Positions 31,363 through 41,644 of a stretch of 64,000 nt of DNA are shown piece after piece (position 1 is the stretch's first letter; each line of letters begins with the position of its first letter). The position numbers and the translations under genes are program-made. Source of the DNA: Rhodoferax sp. (GTDB lineage: Bacteria > Pseudomonadota > Gammaproteobacteria > Burkholderiales > Burkholderiaceae_C); NCBI RefSeq assembly GCF_013297935.1, contig NZ_JAAFIX010000003.1:186001-250000 (forward strand), read 5' to 3'. The notes below the pieces were generated by a model that saw only the letters and a program-made list of their open reading frames with translations, did no database searches and was not told the DNA's origin.

Positions 31363-33102
31363 GTGCTCTCCCTCGGCATCGGGGCCGCGCTCATGCTTCC
31401 CGCGCAGTGGCTCAATCACCGGGGCCACCATGAAACAGCAGCGGTGTTGGTGCTCTCCACGGGCACCTTGTCGCTGTTCAGCATCATGTGGTTCAGCGAC
31501 GGGCTGCGGGACTCGTCGCTGCTGGGATATCCGGTCATCTTGATTGGTGCCGGTCAATTGCTCAGACCCCGGCATTTCTGGATGCTGCTCACCCTCATGC
31601 TGACCTGCGTGTTGCTGCTGGGCTTGGGCACCCTCAATGGCTGGCGCACCGGGCTCACACCGGGCACCGAACTCGACAGGCTGACCGACAGCCTCTCTAT
31701 TTTGTTGGTGAACGGCTTCCTGATCTGGTTTCTCACCTATGACATGCAAAACGCCTTGGTGCGCTTGCGGGCCCAGATCGCGCGCTTTCATGCGTCGGAG
31801 AAGAACCTTACCTACCTCGCCCAACATGACGGCCTGACCCGCCTGCCCAACCGGGTATTGGGCAACGCCCTCTTGACCGACGCCATGCGACAAGCTGCTG
31901 TCAACGGAACGCATGTGGCTCTCTTGTTTGTCGACCTCGACAACTTCAAAGATGTGAATGACTCCGCAGGGCACTCCGCGGGAGATGACTTCCTCATCCA
32001 AGTCGCGCAGCGGCTGCGCGAATCCGTGCGGCAAAGCGACGTGGTGTGCCGCCAGGGCGGCGATGAGTTTTTAATCGGCCTGACCGAACTCAGCAGCGAG
32101 AGCGACATCGGCCTCGTGAGCGAACAGGTCTTGCAAAGAATGCAAGCACCCTTCCGCTTGCGCGGACAGGAGGTGCTCGCATCCTGCTCCATCGGCGTCG
32201 CTATTTACCCGGCCCACGGCACCAGTTTCGATGAACTCCTGCGGCACGCCGACCTAGCCATGTACCAGGCCAAAGAAGCGGGGCGCAACACCTACCGGGT
32301 TTTCAGTGAAGACATCCGCAGCAGCATCACCGAGAACCTGCACCTGATCTCCAGCCTGCGCCAAGCGCTTCTCCAGGAAGAGTTTGTGCTGCACTACCAG
32401 CCCGTGCTGGACATTCGCACCGGCAAGCTGCTGGGGGCTGAGGCATTGGTCCGCTGGCAAAGCCCCAAGCTGGGCATGGTGGCACCCGGCCTGTTTATCG
32501 CGCTGGCGGAAAAGTCAGGCCTGATTGTTGACATCGGGGAGTGGGTGCTCAACGAGGCCTGCAGGCAAATGCAGGCCTGGCGCGCCATGGGGGCCAGCAC
32601 CTTGTTTGTGTCGGTGAACCTGTCGCCCATCCAAATGAGTCGGGGCAATGTGGAAACCGTCATCGCCACCGCACTGAGGACCACAGGCCTGGACCCGGCC
32701 CAACTGGAGCTCGAAGTCACCGAATCCACCTTGGTTGCAGACACCGAGAAATTCATCGCCACACTCGCGCGGATTCAGGCCACCGGGATTCGCCTGGCGA
32801 TTGACGACTTCGGCACTGGTTACTCCAACCTGTCGTACCTGCAGCGCTTCCCGGTGCACAAGCTGAAGATCGACCAATCCTTCGTGCGCCGCCTCCTGCA
32901 AGGGGAGAAAGATGTGGCCATGGTCAGCGCCATCATTCACTTGGCGAAAAGTCTGGATCTCACCGTGACTGCCGAAGGCGTGGAAAACGAAGCGACCCAC
33001 AAAGCACTCAAAGGCATGGGCTGCGACCAGGGGCAAGGCTACCTGTACGCCCGGCCCATGCCGGCCAGTGACTTTGAAGCCTATTGGCGCCAACGGGCCT
33101 AA
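31363..33102 (+). CDS. Membrane GGDEF-EAL protein; reading frame stays open upstream to 31204
   Basis: CRQGGDEFLIGL (GGDEF) and GAEALVRW (EAL); N-terminal TM helices continue upstream of the GTG at 31363. Confidence 0.88.
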   Translation: MLSLGIGAALMLPAQWLNHRGHHETAAVLVLSTGTLSLFSIMWFSDGLRDSSLLGYPVILIGAGQLLRPRHFWMLLTLMLTCVLLLGLGTLNGWRTGLTPGTELDRLTDSLSILLVNGFLIWFLTYDMQNALVRLRAQIARFHASEKNLTYLAQHDGLTRLPNRVLGNALLTDAMRQAAVNGTHVALLFVDLDNFKDVNDSAGHSAGDDFLIQVAQRLRESVRQSDVVCRQGGDEFLIGLTELSSESDIGLVSEQVLQRMQAPFRLRGQEVLASCSIGVAIYPAHGTSFDELLRHADLAMYQAKEAGRNTYRVFSEDIRSSITENLHLISSLRQALLQEEFVLHYQPVLDIRTGKLLGAEALVRWQSPKLGMVAPGLFIALAEKSGLIVDIGEWVLNEACRQMQAWRAMGASTLFVSVNLSPIQMSRGNVETVIATALRTTGLDPAQLELEVTESTLVADTEKFIATLARIQATGIRLAIDDFGTGYSNLSYLQRFPVHKLKIDQSFVRRLLQGEKDVAMVSAIIHLAKSLDLTVTAEGVENEATHKALKGMGCDQGQGYLYARPMPASDFEAYWRQRA

Positions 33103-33743
33103 GGCGCCCAGTCCCAGATACGCTTGTTGGCCATGACCGCGTTCGGGTAAGGCGACTTGCCCCGGGAACCGTTGTACCGCCCCAAAGCCATGAACATATC
33201 GCCACGCTCGCGCTCAAGGTAGTGACGCAAGATCACGCAGCCGAAGCGCAGATTGGTCTGCATGTGAAACAGCTTTCCCGCGTCGCCATCGCCCAGCACG
33301 CGGGTCCAGAAGGGCATGACCTGCATGTAGCCACGGGCGCCTACGCTGCTGACCGCAAACTTTCTGAAGTTGCTTTCCACCTGGATCAGGCCCATGACCA
33401 GCGACACGTCGAGGCCGGCCCGTTTGCTCTCGTACCAGACGGTCTGCAAGAACTCCCGCCGCACATCCCACTCCGGCTTTTTCCTCTTCAGGCGCTCGCT
33501 CATGGCACCCAGCCAGCGCAGGTAGTTCAACCGGGAATCGGTATCTTGAAACTCGGGAATCGGAGGCGCCGAGTTAGATATGGCAGACGACAGCGCGGTG
33601 CGCACCGAGTCCACCAGCGGCTCTTCGAGCTGCCTGCCCGCCACCGCCTTTTGCTGCGATAACGATAGCAAGCCACCCAGTAAAAACAAGCGCTGCAGCC
33701 CGATCCGGCGGCTAACACCGGATGCGGCTACCGGCATATTCAT
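33099..33743 (-). CDS. Lytic transglycosylase, SLT domain
   Basis: [33 protein letters not shown]. Confidence 0.92.
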   Translation of the reverse strand: MNMPVAASGVSRRIGLQRLFLLGGLLSLSQQKAVAGRQLEEPLVDSVRTALSSAISNSAPPIPEFQDTDSRLNYLRWLGAMSERLKRKKPEWDVRREFLQTVWYESKRAGLDVSLVMGLIQVESNFRKFAVSSVGARGYMQVMPFWTRVLGDGDAGKLFHMQTNLRFGCVILRHYLERERGDMFMALGRYNGSRGKSPYPNAVMANKRIWDWAP

Positions 33744-35482
33744 GCCTTCAACTTGCCCAGCAACAGCGCAGCGATATCGGCGACCGCCACACTGGTGGCT
33801 GCGCTCTCACGGCGATGCTGGTACTCCACCACGCCTTCCTTCAAACCGCGGTCACCAATATTGACACGGTGCGGCACACCGATGAGCTCCCAGTCTGCAA
33901 ACATGGCGCCGGGACGCTCGTTGCGGTCATCCAGAATCACATCCACGCCGGCGGCCAACAGTTCCTCGTAGAGCTTGTCAGCAGCGGCCTTGACTTCGGG
34001 GAAGCGGTCCGGATTGATCGGGCACAGCACTACAGTAAATGGCGCCAATGCATCGGGCCAGATGATGCCCTTGTCGTCGTGGTTCTGCTCAATAGCGGCC
34101 GCAGGCAACCGGGTGATGCCGATGCCGTAGCAGCCCATTTCCATGAACTGGGGTTTGCCGTTCACATCCAGGAAGGTGGCGTTCATGGCCTTGCTGTACC
34201 TGGTGCCCAGGTAGAACACATGACCCACCTCAATGCCGCGCTCGATAGCCAAAACGCCCTTGCCGTCAGGCGATGCATCGCCCTCCACCACATTGCGCAG
34301 ATCGGCAATGACATCGGGCTCAGGCAGGTCACGGCCCCAGTTCACGCCGGTCAGGTGGAAGTCCACTTCGTTGGCGCCGCAGATCATGTCTGCCATCAAC
34401 GCCACTTCGCGGTCTGCCACCACTTTCAGGGGCTTCTTCAAGCCAACCGGCCCCAGGTAACCCGGCTCGCAGCCGAAGTGCTCATCAATTTCGCCCAGCG
34501 TCGCAAAACGGAAATCCGCCAAGCCCGGAACCTTGCCGACCTTGACCTCATTCATGCTGCGGTCGCCGCGGATCAACAGCAGCCACACCACCGATTTGAC
34601 GATCTCGCCTTTGTCGTCGCGCACATCGGTCGCCACCACCAAAGACTTCAAGGAGTTTGCAAGTGGAAACTTCAAGTATTCCGCCACATCCGCGCAGGTG
34701 CTCTTGCCTGGCGTTGCTACCTTTTCCATAGCAGCTTGCGCAGACGCTCTGGGGGCTACCGGCACTAATGCCTCTGCTTTTTCCATGTTGGCCGCGTAGT
34801 CGCTGGTCGGGCAGTAGACGATGGCGTCTTCCCCCGTGGCCGCAATCACTTGAAACTCTTCACTCAAATCGCCGCCGATAGCACCACTGTCGGCCGCCAC
34901 CGCGCGGTAGGTCAGGCCGAAGCGGTCGAAAATTCGGCGGTAAGCCTTGGCCATGACCTGGTAGCTGGCCTTGGCGGAATCCTGGTCGCGGTCAAAGCTG
35001 TAGGCATCCTTCATGATGAACTCACGACCGCGCATCAAGCCAAAGCGGGGGCGACGCTCGTCGCGGAACTTAGTCTGGATTTGGTACAGGTTCTTAGGCA
35101 GCTGCTTGTAGCTTTTGATTTCCTGGCGGGCAATGTCCGTCACCACTTCTTCGCTGGTCGGCTGGACCACGTAGTCGCGGTCGTGGCGGTCTTTGATGCG
35201 CAAGAGCTCAGGGCCCATCTTGTCAAAGCGACCTGTTTCCTGCCACAGCTCTGCGGGCTGGACCACCGGCATGGTCAGCTCGACGGCACCCGCGCGGTTC
35301 ATTTCTTCGCGAACAATCGCCTCGACTTTGCGGATTACCCGCAGTCCCATCGGCATGTAGTTGTAAATGCCGGCACCCAACTTTTTGATCATACCCGCAC
35401 GCATCATGAGCTTATGGCTCACCACTTCGGCATCGGTGGGCGCTTCTTTGAGGGTGGAAATCAGAAATTGGGAGGCTTTCAT
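33740..35482 (-). CDS. proS: Prolyl-tRNA synthetase
   Basis: Class II motifs, [28 protein letters not shown]. Confidence 0.97.
   Translation of the reverse strand: MKASQFLISTLKEAPTDAEVVSHKLMMRAGMIKKLGAGIYNYMPMGLRVIRKVEAIVREEMNRAGAVELTMPVVQPAELWQETGRFDKMGPELLRIKDRHDRDYVVQPTSEEVVTDIARQEIKSYKQLPKNLYQIQTKFRDERRPRFGLMRGREFIMKDAYSFDRDQDSAKASYQVMAKAYRRIFDRFGLTYRAVAADSGAIGGDLSEEFQVIAATGEDAIVYCPTSDYAANMEKAEALVPVAPRASAQAAMEKVATPGKSTCADVAEYLKFPLANSLKSLVVATDVRDDKGEIVKSVVWLLLIRGDRSMNEVKVGKVPGLADFRFATLGEIDEHFGCEPGYLGPVGLKKPLKVVADREVALMADMICGANEVDFHLTGVNWGRDLPEPDVIADLRNVVEGDASPDGKGVLAIERGIEVGHVFYLGTRYSKAMNATFLDVNGKPQFMEMGCYGIGITRLPAAAIEQNHDDKGIIWPDALAPFTVVLCPINPDRFPEVKAAADKLYEELLAAGVDVILDDRNERPGAMFADWELIGVPHRVNIGDRGLKEGVVEYQHRRESAATSVAVADIAALLLGKLKA
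34714..34758 (-). repeat. 45-bp dispersed element, copy E6 (inside proS)
   Basis: Minus strand TAGCCCCCAGAGCGTCTGCGCAAGCTGCTATGGAAAAGGTAGCAA. Confidence 0.7.
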
Positions 35483-35573
35483 GGGTCGCTCGGTGAACTA
35501 CAGGGAGCTTCAGACCTTGATGCACTGCTTTCGCTGTGCATAATGAATGAAGTTTAAAAATTGGGGTTTGATT

Positions 35574-36200
35574 ATGCTTGACCGGGACGGATTTCGGCCC
35601 AATGTCGGCATCGTCCTGCTCAACCAGCGAAATCAGGTATTTTGGGGCAAACGCATACGCACACACTCGTGGCAGTTCCCGCAAGGTGGCATTGACCGGG
35701 GAGAGACTCCCGAGCAGGCCATGTTCCGTGAATTGCATGAAGAGGTGGGCCTCCAACCGGAGCATGTAAGCATTGTTGCCCGTACCCGCGACTGGTTGCG
35801 CTACGAGGTGCCGGACAGGTTTGTCCGCAGAGATGCGCGGGGACATTACAAGGGACAAAAGCAGATCTGGTTTCTTCTGCAGCTGGTCGGGCACGACTGG
35901 GATTTGAACCTGCGCGCCACCGACCATCCGGAGTTTGACGCGTGGCGCTGGAATGACTACTGGGTCCCTTTAGACGCTGTGGTCGAGTTCAAACGCGGGG
36001 TCTATGAAATGGCCCTCACGGAGCTGTCCCGCTACCTGCCGCGCCATGAGAGCCGCAACCGCTACCTGCGGCACACCGGTGGCCGCACGCGCGAGGCAGA
36101 CAGCGGTTTCGACCGACTGCAACCCAACCATATGGAGCTGCCCCCGGGCGCCTCTTTTGAACCGGATCCGGGCACCCATGCGGCCCCACACCATGATTAA
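35574..36200 (+). CDS. rppH: RNA pyrophosphohydrolase
   Basis: [60 protein letters not shown]. Confidence 0.95.
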   Translation: MLDRDGFRPNVGIVLLNQRNQVFWGKRIRTHSWQFPQGGIDRGETPEQAMFRELHEEVGLQPEHVSIVARTRDWLRYEVPDRFVRRDARGHYKGQKQIWFLLQLVGHDWDLNLRATDHPEFDAWRWNDYWVPLDAVVEFKRGVYEMALTELSRYLPRHESRNRYLRHTGGRTREADSGFDRLQPNHMELPPGASFEPDPGTHAAPHHD

Positions 36201-36714
36201 GCTGCGAATTACGCTCACCCTTTTGTCCCTGGCGTTTGGAAGCAGCTTGTGCGTAGCCCAAAACACCTTGGACAACCCGGATTGGGCGGAAGAAAAAGAG
36301 CCTCCACCCCCTGCTTTTTCCGCAGCGAGGGTTATGGCTCTGGACATGCCCAATTTCGTGACAGTGAAGGTGGGTATCGATCCTGCCACCATCCTGGTCG
36401 GTGCAGACGGTATCGTGCGCTATGTGGCGGTCATGACGAATTCCACCGGTACAAGCAACGCGGTCTACGAAGGCATCCGCTGCCTGACCGGCGAAGTCAA
36501 GACCTACGCTCGCGCAGGCTCCAGCGGAAGCTGGTCACTGATCAGCACCCCGACGTGGCGCGACTTGTTGGACAACATGCCTTCTCAGCACGCCCGCGCT
36601 TTCGCACGACAGGCCGCGTGCGACACGCGTGTTGCCAGCAGCAAAGCCGAGATTCTCAACGCCTTGAAGTTCGGGAAAAAATCGCCCACTTTCCGCGGGA
36701 CCAGCGAGCAGTAA
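36193..36714 (+). CDS. CNP1-like family secreted protein
   Basis: Signal peptide; [15 protein letters not shown]...[16 protein letters not shown]. Confidence 0.85.
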   Translation: MIKLRITLTLLSLAFGSSLCVAQNTLDNPDWAEEKEPPPPAFSAARVMALDMPNFVTVKVGIDPATILVGADGIVRYVAVMTNSTGTSNAVYEGIRCLTGEVKTYARAGSSGSWSLISTPTWRDLLDNMPSQHARAFARQAACDTRVASSKAEILNALKFGKKSPTFRGTSEQ

Positions 36715-36734
36715 TCGGGGCACTGGCTCGCTGT

Positions 36735-37871
36735 TCAGCGAGTTAGTACCAAGTTATCGCGGTGCAGCATTTCCGGCTCAGCAGCGTAGCCTAGCAAGCG
36801 CTCGAACTCCGTAGAGGGTTTGCGGCAGAGCAAGCGAGCCTCTGCGCTGGCGTAGTTCGCCAGCCCCCGCGCGATCTCCAAGCCGGTCTCATCGCGGACT
36901 GCGATAACGTCGCCACGAGAAAACTCGCCTTCCACGCTCAACATGCCGATCGGCAACAAGCTCTTGCCTTCGTCCCGCACTTTGGCGGCAGCACCGGCAT
37001 CCACCACCACAGCACCACGCATTTGCAAGTGGTCGGCCATCCACTGCTTGCGGGCTTGGTTCTTCTGAGTCTGGGCGATTAGCAGCGTACCGATAGCGTC
37101 ACCCTGCGTTAGCCGGATCAACGCGTCCGGCTCACGCCCCCACGCGATGACGGTGGACGCACCAGAGCCCGCAGCACGTTTGGCGGCCAGAATTTTGGTC
37201 AGCATTCCGCCACGCCCGATGCTGCTTCCCGCGCCACCGGCCATGAGCTCCAACGCTGCGTCGCCCGCCAGCGCTTCACTTACAAAAGTAGCACCCGGGT
37301 CTTTGCGCGGGTCGGCGGTAAACAAGCCCTTTTGGTCGGTGAGAATCACCAAGGCGTCCGCCTCCACCAGGTTGGCCACCAGGGCACCCAAGGTGTCGTT
37401 GTCGCCGAATTTGATTTCGTCGTTCACCACCGTGTCGTTTTCGTTGATAACGGGCACCACACCCAGCTTCAACAAAGTCAACAAGGTTGAGCGAGCGTTC
37501 AGGTAGCGCTCGCGGTCTGCAAGGTCGGCGTGGGTCAACAACACTTGGGCACTGCCCAGATCGTTGGCGCGCAGCTTGGTCTCATACATTTGCGCCAGAC
37601 CCATCTGACCGACAGCCGCTGCTGCTTGCAGCTCTTGCACCGCTTTCGGCCGGGTCGCCCAACCCAAGCGCTTCATCCCCTCGGCAATGGCACCGCTCGA
37701 CACCATGATGACTTCGCGGCCATCACGAATCAAATACGCCAGCTGCCGGCACCACTCACCAATCGCCTGCTCGTCCAAGCCACGGCCGTCGTTGGTCACC
37801 AGACTGGAGCCAACTTTCACCACCACACGCCGCGCATCGCGCAGTACGGTTGAGCTGAATTTTTGAGTCAT
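36735..37871 (-). CDS. proB: Glutamate 5-kinase (AAK + PUA)
   Basis: [20 protein letters not shown]...[15 protein letters not shown]. Confidence 0.96.
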   Translation of the reverse strand: MTQKFSSTVLRDARRVVVKVGSSLVTNDGRGLDEQAIGEWCRQLAYLIRDGREVIMVSSGAIAEGMKRLGWATRPKAVQELQAAAAVGQMGLAQMYETKLRANDLGSAQVLLTHADLADRERYLNARSTLLTLLKLGVVPVINENDTVVNDEIKFGDNDTLGALVANLVEADALVILTDQKGLFTADPRKDPGATFVSEALAGDAALELMAGGAGSSIGRGGMLTKILAAKRAAGSGASTVIAWGREPDALIRLTQGDAIGTLLIAQTQKNQARKQWMADHLQMRGAVVVDAGAAAKVRDEGKSLLPIGMLSVEGEFSRGDVIAVRDETGLEIARGLANYASAEARLLCRKPSTEFERLLGYAAEPEMLHRDNLVLTR

Positions 37872-37880
37872 TTATGCCTG

Positions 37881-37925
37881 TAGCCCTTGAGGAATATGCG
37901 CGAGTAGCTATAAAAACCGTAGCAA
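37881..37925 (+). repeat. 45-bp dispersed element, copy E7 (intergenic proB/obgE)
   Basis: TAGCCCTTGAGGAATATGCGCGAGTAGCTATAAAAACCGTAGCAA. Confidence 0.85.
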
Positions 37926-37944
37926 CCAACCGGCCAAACTGGCT

Positions 37945-39048
<1,104 letters not shown>

Positions 39049-39057
39049 TTAGAAATG

Positions 39058-39087
39058 AAAAACCCCGCGCGAAGGGCGCAGGGTTTC
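39058..39087 (-). terminator. Hairpin with T-tract between rpmA and obgE
   Basis: AAACCCCGCGC/GCGCAGGGTTT, one mismatch, T5 on minus strand. Confidence 0.65.
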
Positions 39088-39106
39088 TCGGGGGAGCCTG
39101 TGCAGA

Positions 39107-39364
39107 TTACGCTGCAGTAATGCTCACTGTGTGCTTGTTCAACGCACCCTTGACTGCGAACGACACTTTGCCGTCCACCAGTGCAAACAAAGTGTGGTCC
39201 ACACCCATGCCGACGTTGTCGCCAGCGTGGAATTTGGTACCGCGTTGACGCACGATGATGGAACCAGCGCTGATCAATTCACCGCCGAAAGCCTTCACGC
39301 CGAGCATCTTTGGCTTGGAGTCACGTCCGTTGCGCGTAGAGCCGCCGCCTTTTTTCTGTGCCAT
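39107..39364 (-). CDS. rpmA: 50S ribosomal protein L27
   Basis: [29 protein letters not shown]. Confidence 0.98.
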   Translation of the reverse strand: MAQKKGGGSTRNGRDSKPKMLGVKAFGGELISAGSIIVRQRGTKFHAGDNVGMGVDHTLFALVDGKVSFAVKGALNKHTVSITAA

Positions 39365-39375
39365 GACCTATTCCT

Positions 39376-39687
39376 TTAAGCCTTGATCGCGCCGATTTGC
39401 AGCTCTGTGAACTGCTGACGGTGACCTTGACGTTTTTGGTAATGCTTACGACGACGCATTTTGAAAATGCGCACTTTGTCGTGCTTGCCGTGGGAAATTA
39501 CTGTGACCGTAACGGTCGCACCGGACACCAAGGGAGTGCCGACTTTCAGTTCAGCGCCGTTTCCGACTGCCAGAACCTGGTCGATCACGATCTCTTGGCC
39601 TACGTCCGCAGCAATCTGTTCTACTTTAATTTTTTCGCCAGCAGCAACGCGATATTGCTTGCCGCCGGTTTTTATGACCGCGTACAT
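39376..39687 (-). CDS. rplU: 50S ribosomal protein L21
   Basis: [24 protein letters not shown]. Confidence 0.98.
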   Translation of the reverse strand: MYAVIKTGGKQYRVAAGEKIKVEQIAADVGQEIVIDQVLAVGNGAELKVGTPLVSGATVTVTVISHGKHDKVRIFKMRRRKHYQKRQGHRQQFTELQIGAIKA

Positions 39688-39739
39688 GTTGACCTCTTCG
39701 ACTAGGAAATTCTGCAAATGAATTTTTACAGAGCCTTGG

Positions 39740-39767
39740 AGTATAACATTCCTCCGCAAATCGTCAA
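39740..39767 (-). promoter_or_regulatory. Sigma70 promoter for rplU-rpmA
   Basis: TTGACG-N16-TATACT with extended -10 TGT. Confidence 0.7.
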
Positions 39768-39841
39768 AGCCTGCCATAGCGGCGCATCACGAGCCCTTGC
39801 CGCGCTCTCTATAATCGGGGAAAACAAACCGGTCTAACGCC

Positions 39842-40825
39842 TTGCAAGTCTCTACTCCTGCTTCTTCGACGGGGCTCTCCATCGTCGAACCCGATATGCG
39901 CGAAGTTGACGGGGTTATCGCCCAGAGACTGGACTCCGGCGTACCCTTGGTTGGCACCGTATCCCAATACATCATCTCGGCGGGCGGCAAGCGCCTGCGC
40001 CCTGCCTTGCTGCTTTTGTGCTGCGGCGCACTGGGCTTCAAGGGTGCACAGCGCTTCAACATGGCGGCCGTGGTGGAGTTCATTCACACCGCCACCCTGC
40101 TTCACGACGATGTAGTGGACGAGTCCGAGCTGCGGCGCGGCGCCCCTACGGCCAACGCCCGCTTCGGCAATCCGGCGAGCGTTTTGGTTGGTGACTTTCT
40201 CTATTCGCGGGCTTTCCAGATGATGGTGGACGCCCAGAGCATGCGCATCATGCAAGTGCTGGCCGACGCCACCAACATCATTTCCGAAGGCGAAGTGATG
40301 CAACTCATGAACATGCACAACGCCGCACTCGATGAGGCCGGCTACCTGCAAGTCATTCGCTCCAAAACCGCCAAGCTCTTCGAGGCCAGCGCGCGCGTGG
40401 GCGCCATCCTTTCCGGGGCAACGTCTGCACAAGAAGAAGCCTGCGCCGAGTACGGCCAGGCCATGGGCACCGCGTTCCAGGTCATTGATGACGTGCTCGA
40501 CTATGCGGGTGACGCTACCGTCATGGGGAAAAACCTCGGGGATGATCTTCGTGAGGGCAAAACCACCCTCCCCTTGATCGCAGCCATGCAGCGCGGGTCC
40601 AATGCTGAGCGCACCACGATTCAAACCGCCATTGAAACCGGCGACCTGAGCATGCTCGAAGCAGTAGTCGCCATCGTGAACAAAACCGGAGCTTTAGAAG
40701 TCGCCATGGCATCCGCACGCGGCGAAGCCGAGCGCGCTATCCAGGCCGCCAAACAACTACCTGCGAACGACTATTCAGCCTGCCTTGTCAACCTAGCCAC
40801 GCAACTACTGGAACGCAACCACTGA
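39842..40825 (+). CDS. ispB: Octaprenyl diphosphate synthase
   Basis: LLHDDVVDESELRRG and DDVLDYAGD; TTG start. Confidence 0.94.
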   Translation: MQVSTPASSTGLSIVEPDMREVDGVIAQRLDSGVPLVGTVSQYIISAGGKRLRPALLLLCCGALGFKGAQRFNMAAVVEFIHTATLLHDDVVDESELRRGAPTANARFGNPASVLVGDFLYSRAFQMMVDAQSMRIMQVLADATNIISEGEVMQLMNMHNAALDEAGYLQVIRSKTAKLFEASARVGAILSGATSAQEEACAEYGQAMGTAFQVIDDVLDYAGDATVMGKNLGDDLREGKTTLPLIAAMQRGSNAERTTIQTAIETGDLSMLEAVVAIVNKTGALEVAMASARGEAERAIQAAKQLPANDYSACLVNLATQLLERNH

Positions 40826-40852
40826 GCTGTACACGAGCGCACCCACCCAACG

Positions 40853-40884
40853 AAAAAGGGCCTGTCAAACGACAGGCCCTTTTT
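40853..40884. terminator. Bidirectional terminator between convergent ispB and the PEP-CTERM gene
   Basis: AAAAAGGGCCTGTC-AAAC-GACAGGCCCTTTTT. Confidence 0.92.
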
Positions 40885-40901
40885 ATTGCGCTGAACGCAA
40901 A

Positions 40902-41489
40902 TCAGGCAGCTTGCTTGCGGCGGCGGGCGATAGCACCCATCACGCCCAGACCAGCCAACAACATGGCGTAGGTCTCTGGTTCTGGAACTGCCGTCACTGT
41001 AGCAGTAGACACCTTCCAGGACTCATCACCAAAGCTCTGACCACCACGATTGTCAGAGCCTGCAGGCGTGTAAGCGAACGCAATGCTGTTGCTACCCGCA
41101 TTCAATTTAACGCCGACATTGCTAAAGGTCACAGTACCACCATTGCCGGTAATAGCAGCGCTGGAGCCATTGCTATTTACTGCAGTACCTGTGCCAAACC
41201 AACCCGAACTGCCACCGCCACCCAGATTGAAGCTACCCCAACCAATAGCAACATTGTTCACCTTTACAGTGAACACATCAGCGTAGCTATTGAAACCGTC
41301 GACAGTATTGAAGCCCTTCAGAACGAAGTCCAGCGTTGCAGCAGGATCGGCCGCAACTGCATTGAAAGACCAGCTGTAGGTCGCCGGAATAGCCAATTGC
41401 GCAGAACCGGGAGCGGTGTAAGTTGCAGCATTTGCACCGAAACCAGCCAAAGCGACTGTCGCCGCCAGCAGTGTTTTCTTAAAGATCAT
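40902..41489 (-). CDS. PEP-CTERM sorting domain protein (exosortase substrate)
   Basis: Signal peptide; C-terminus VPEPETYAMLLAGLGVMGAIARRRKQAA. Confidence 0.95.
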   Translation of the reverse strand: MIFKKTLLAATVALAGFGANAATYTAPGSAQLAIPATYSWSFNAVAADPAATLDFVLKGFNTVDGFNSYADVFTVKVNNVAIGWGSFNLGGGGSSGWFGTGTAVNSNGSSAAITGNGGTVTFSNVGVKLNAGSNSIAFAYTPAGSDNRGGQSFGDESWKVSTATVTAVPEPETYAMLLAGLGVMGAIARRRKQAA

Positions 41490-41574
41490 GATTTTTCCCT
41501 TGAGTTAAAGCGGCCGAGTCTTCAATAAACCCTGCCGCTGTTCTCATTATCAAATTTAGCCCTTCCGACTGGCG

Positions 41575-41592
41575 ATAGTCCGATCTGACTAT
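41575..41592. promoter_or_regulatory. Inverted repeat upstream of the PEP-CTERM gene
   Basis: ATAGTC-CGATCT-GACTAT. Confidence 0.4.
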
Positions 41593-41604
41593 GAGGCGAT
41601 CGAA

Positions 41605-41624
41605 AACGTGAAAAAAGTCACACT
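41605..41624. promoter_or_regulatory. CRP-like site upstream of the PEP-CTERM gene
   Basis: AACGTGA-AAAAAG-TCACACT; 9/10 positions of TGTGA-N6-TCACA. Confidence 0.5.
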
Positions 41625-41644
41625 TTCTTTGGCCTGCTAAATCA

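Noticed and set aside
39483-39500. GACCGTAACGGTC palindrome
   Set aside because: Lies inside rplU coding sequence; likely coincidental.
41551-41595. TTAGCCCTTCCGACTGGCGATAG... as a tenth 45-bp element
   Set aside because: Only the TAGCCC core matches; TGCGC and GCTAY...TAGC blocks are absent in register.
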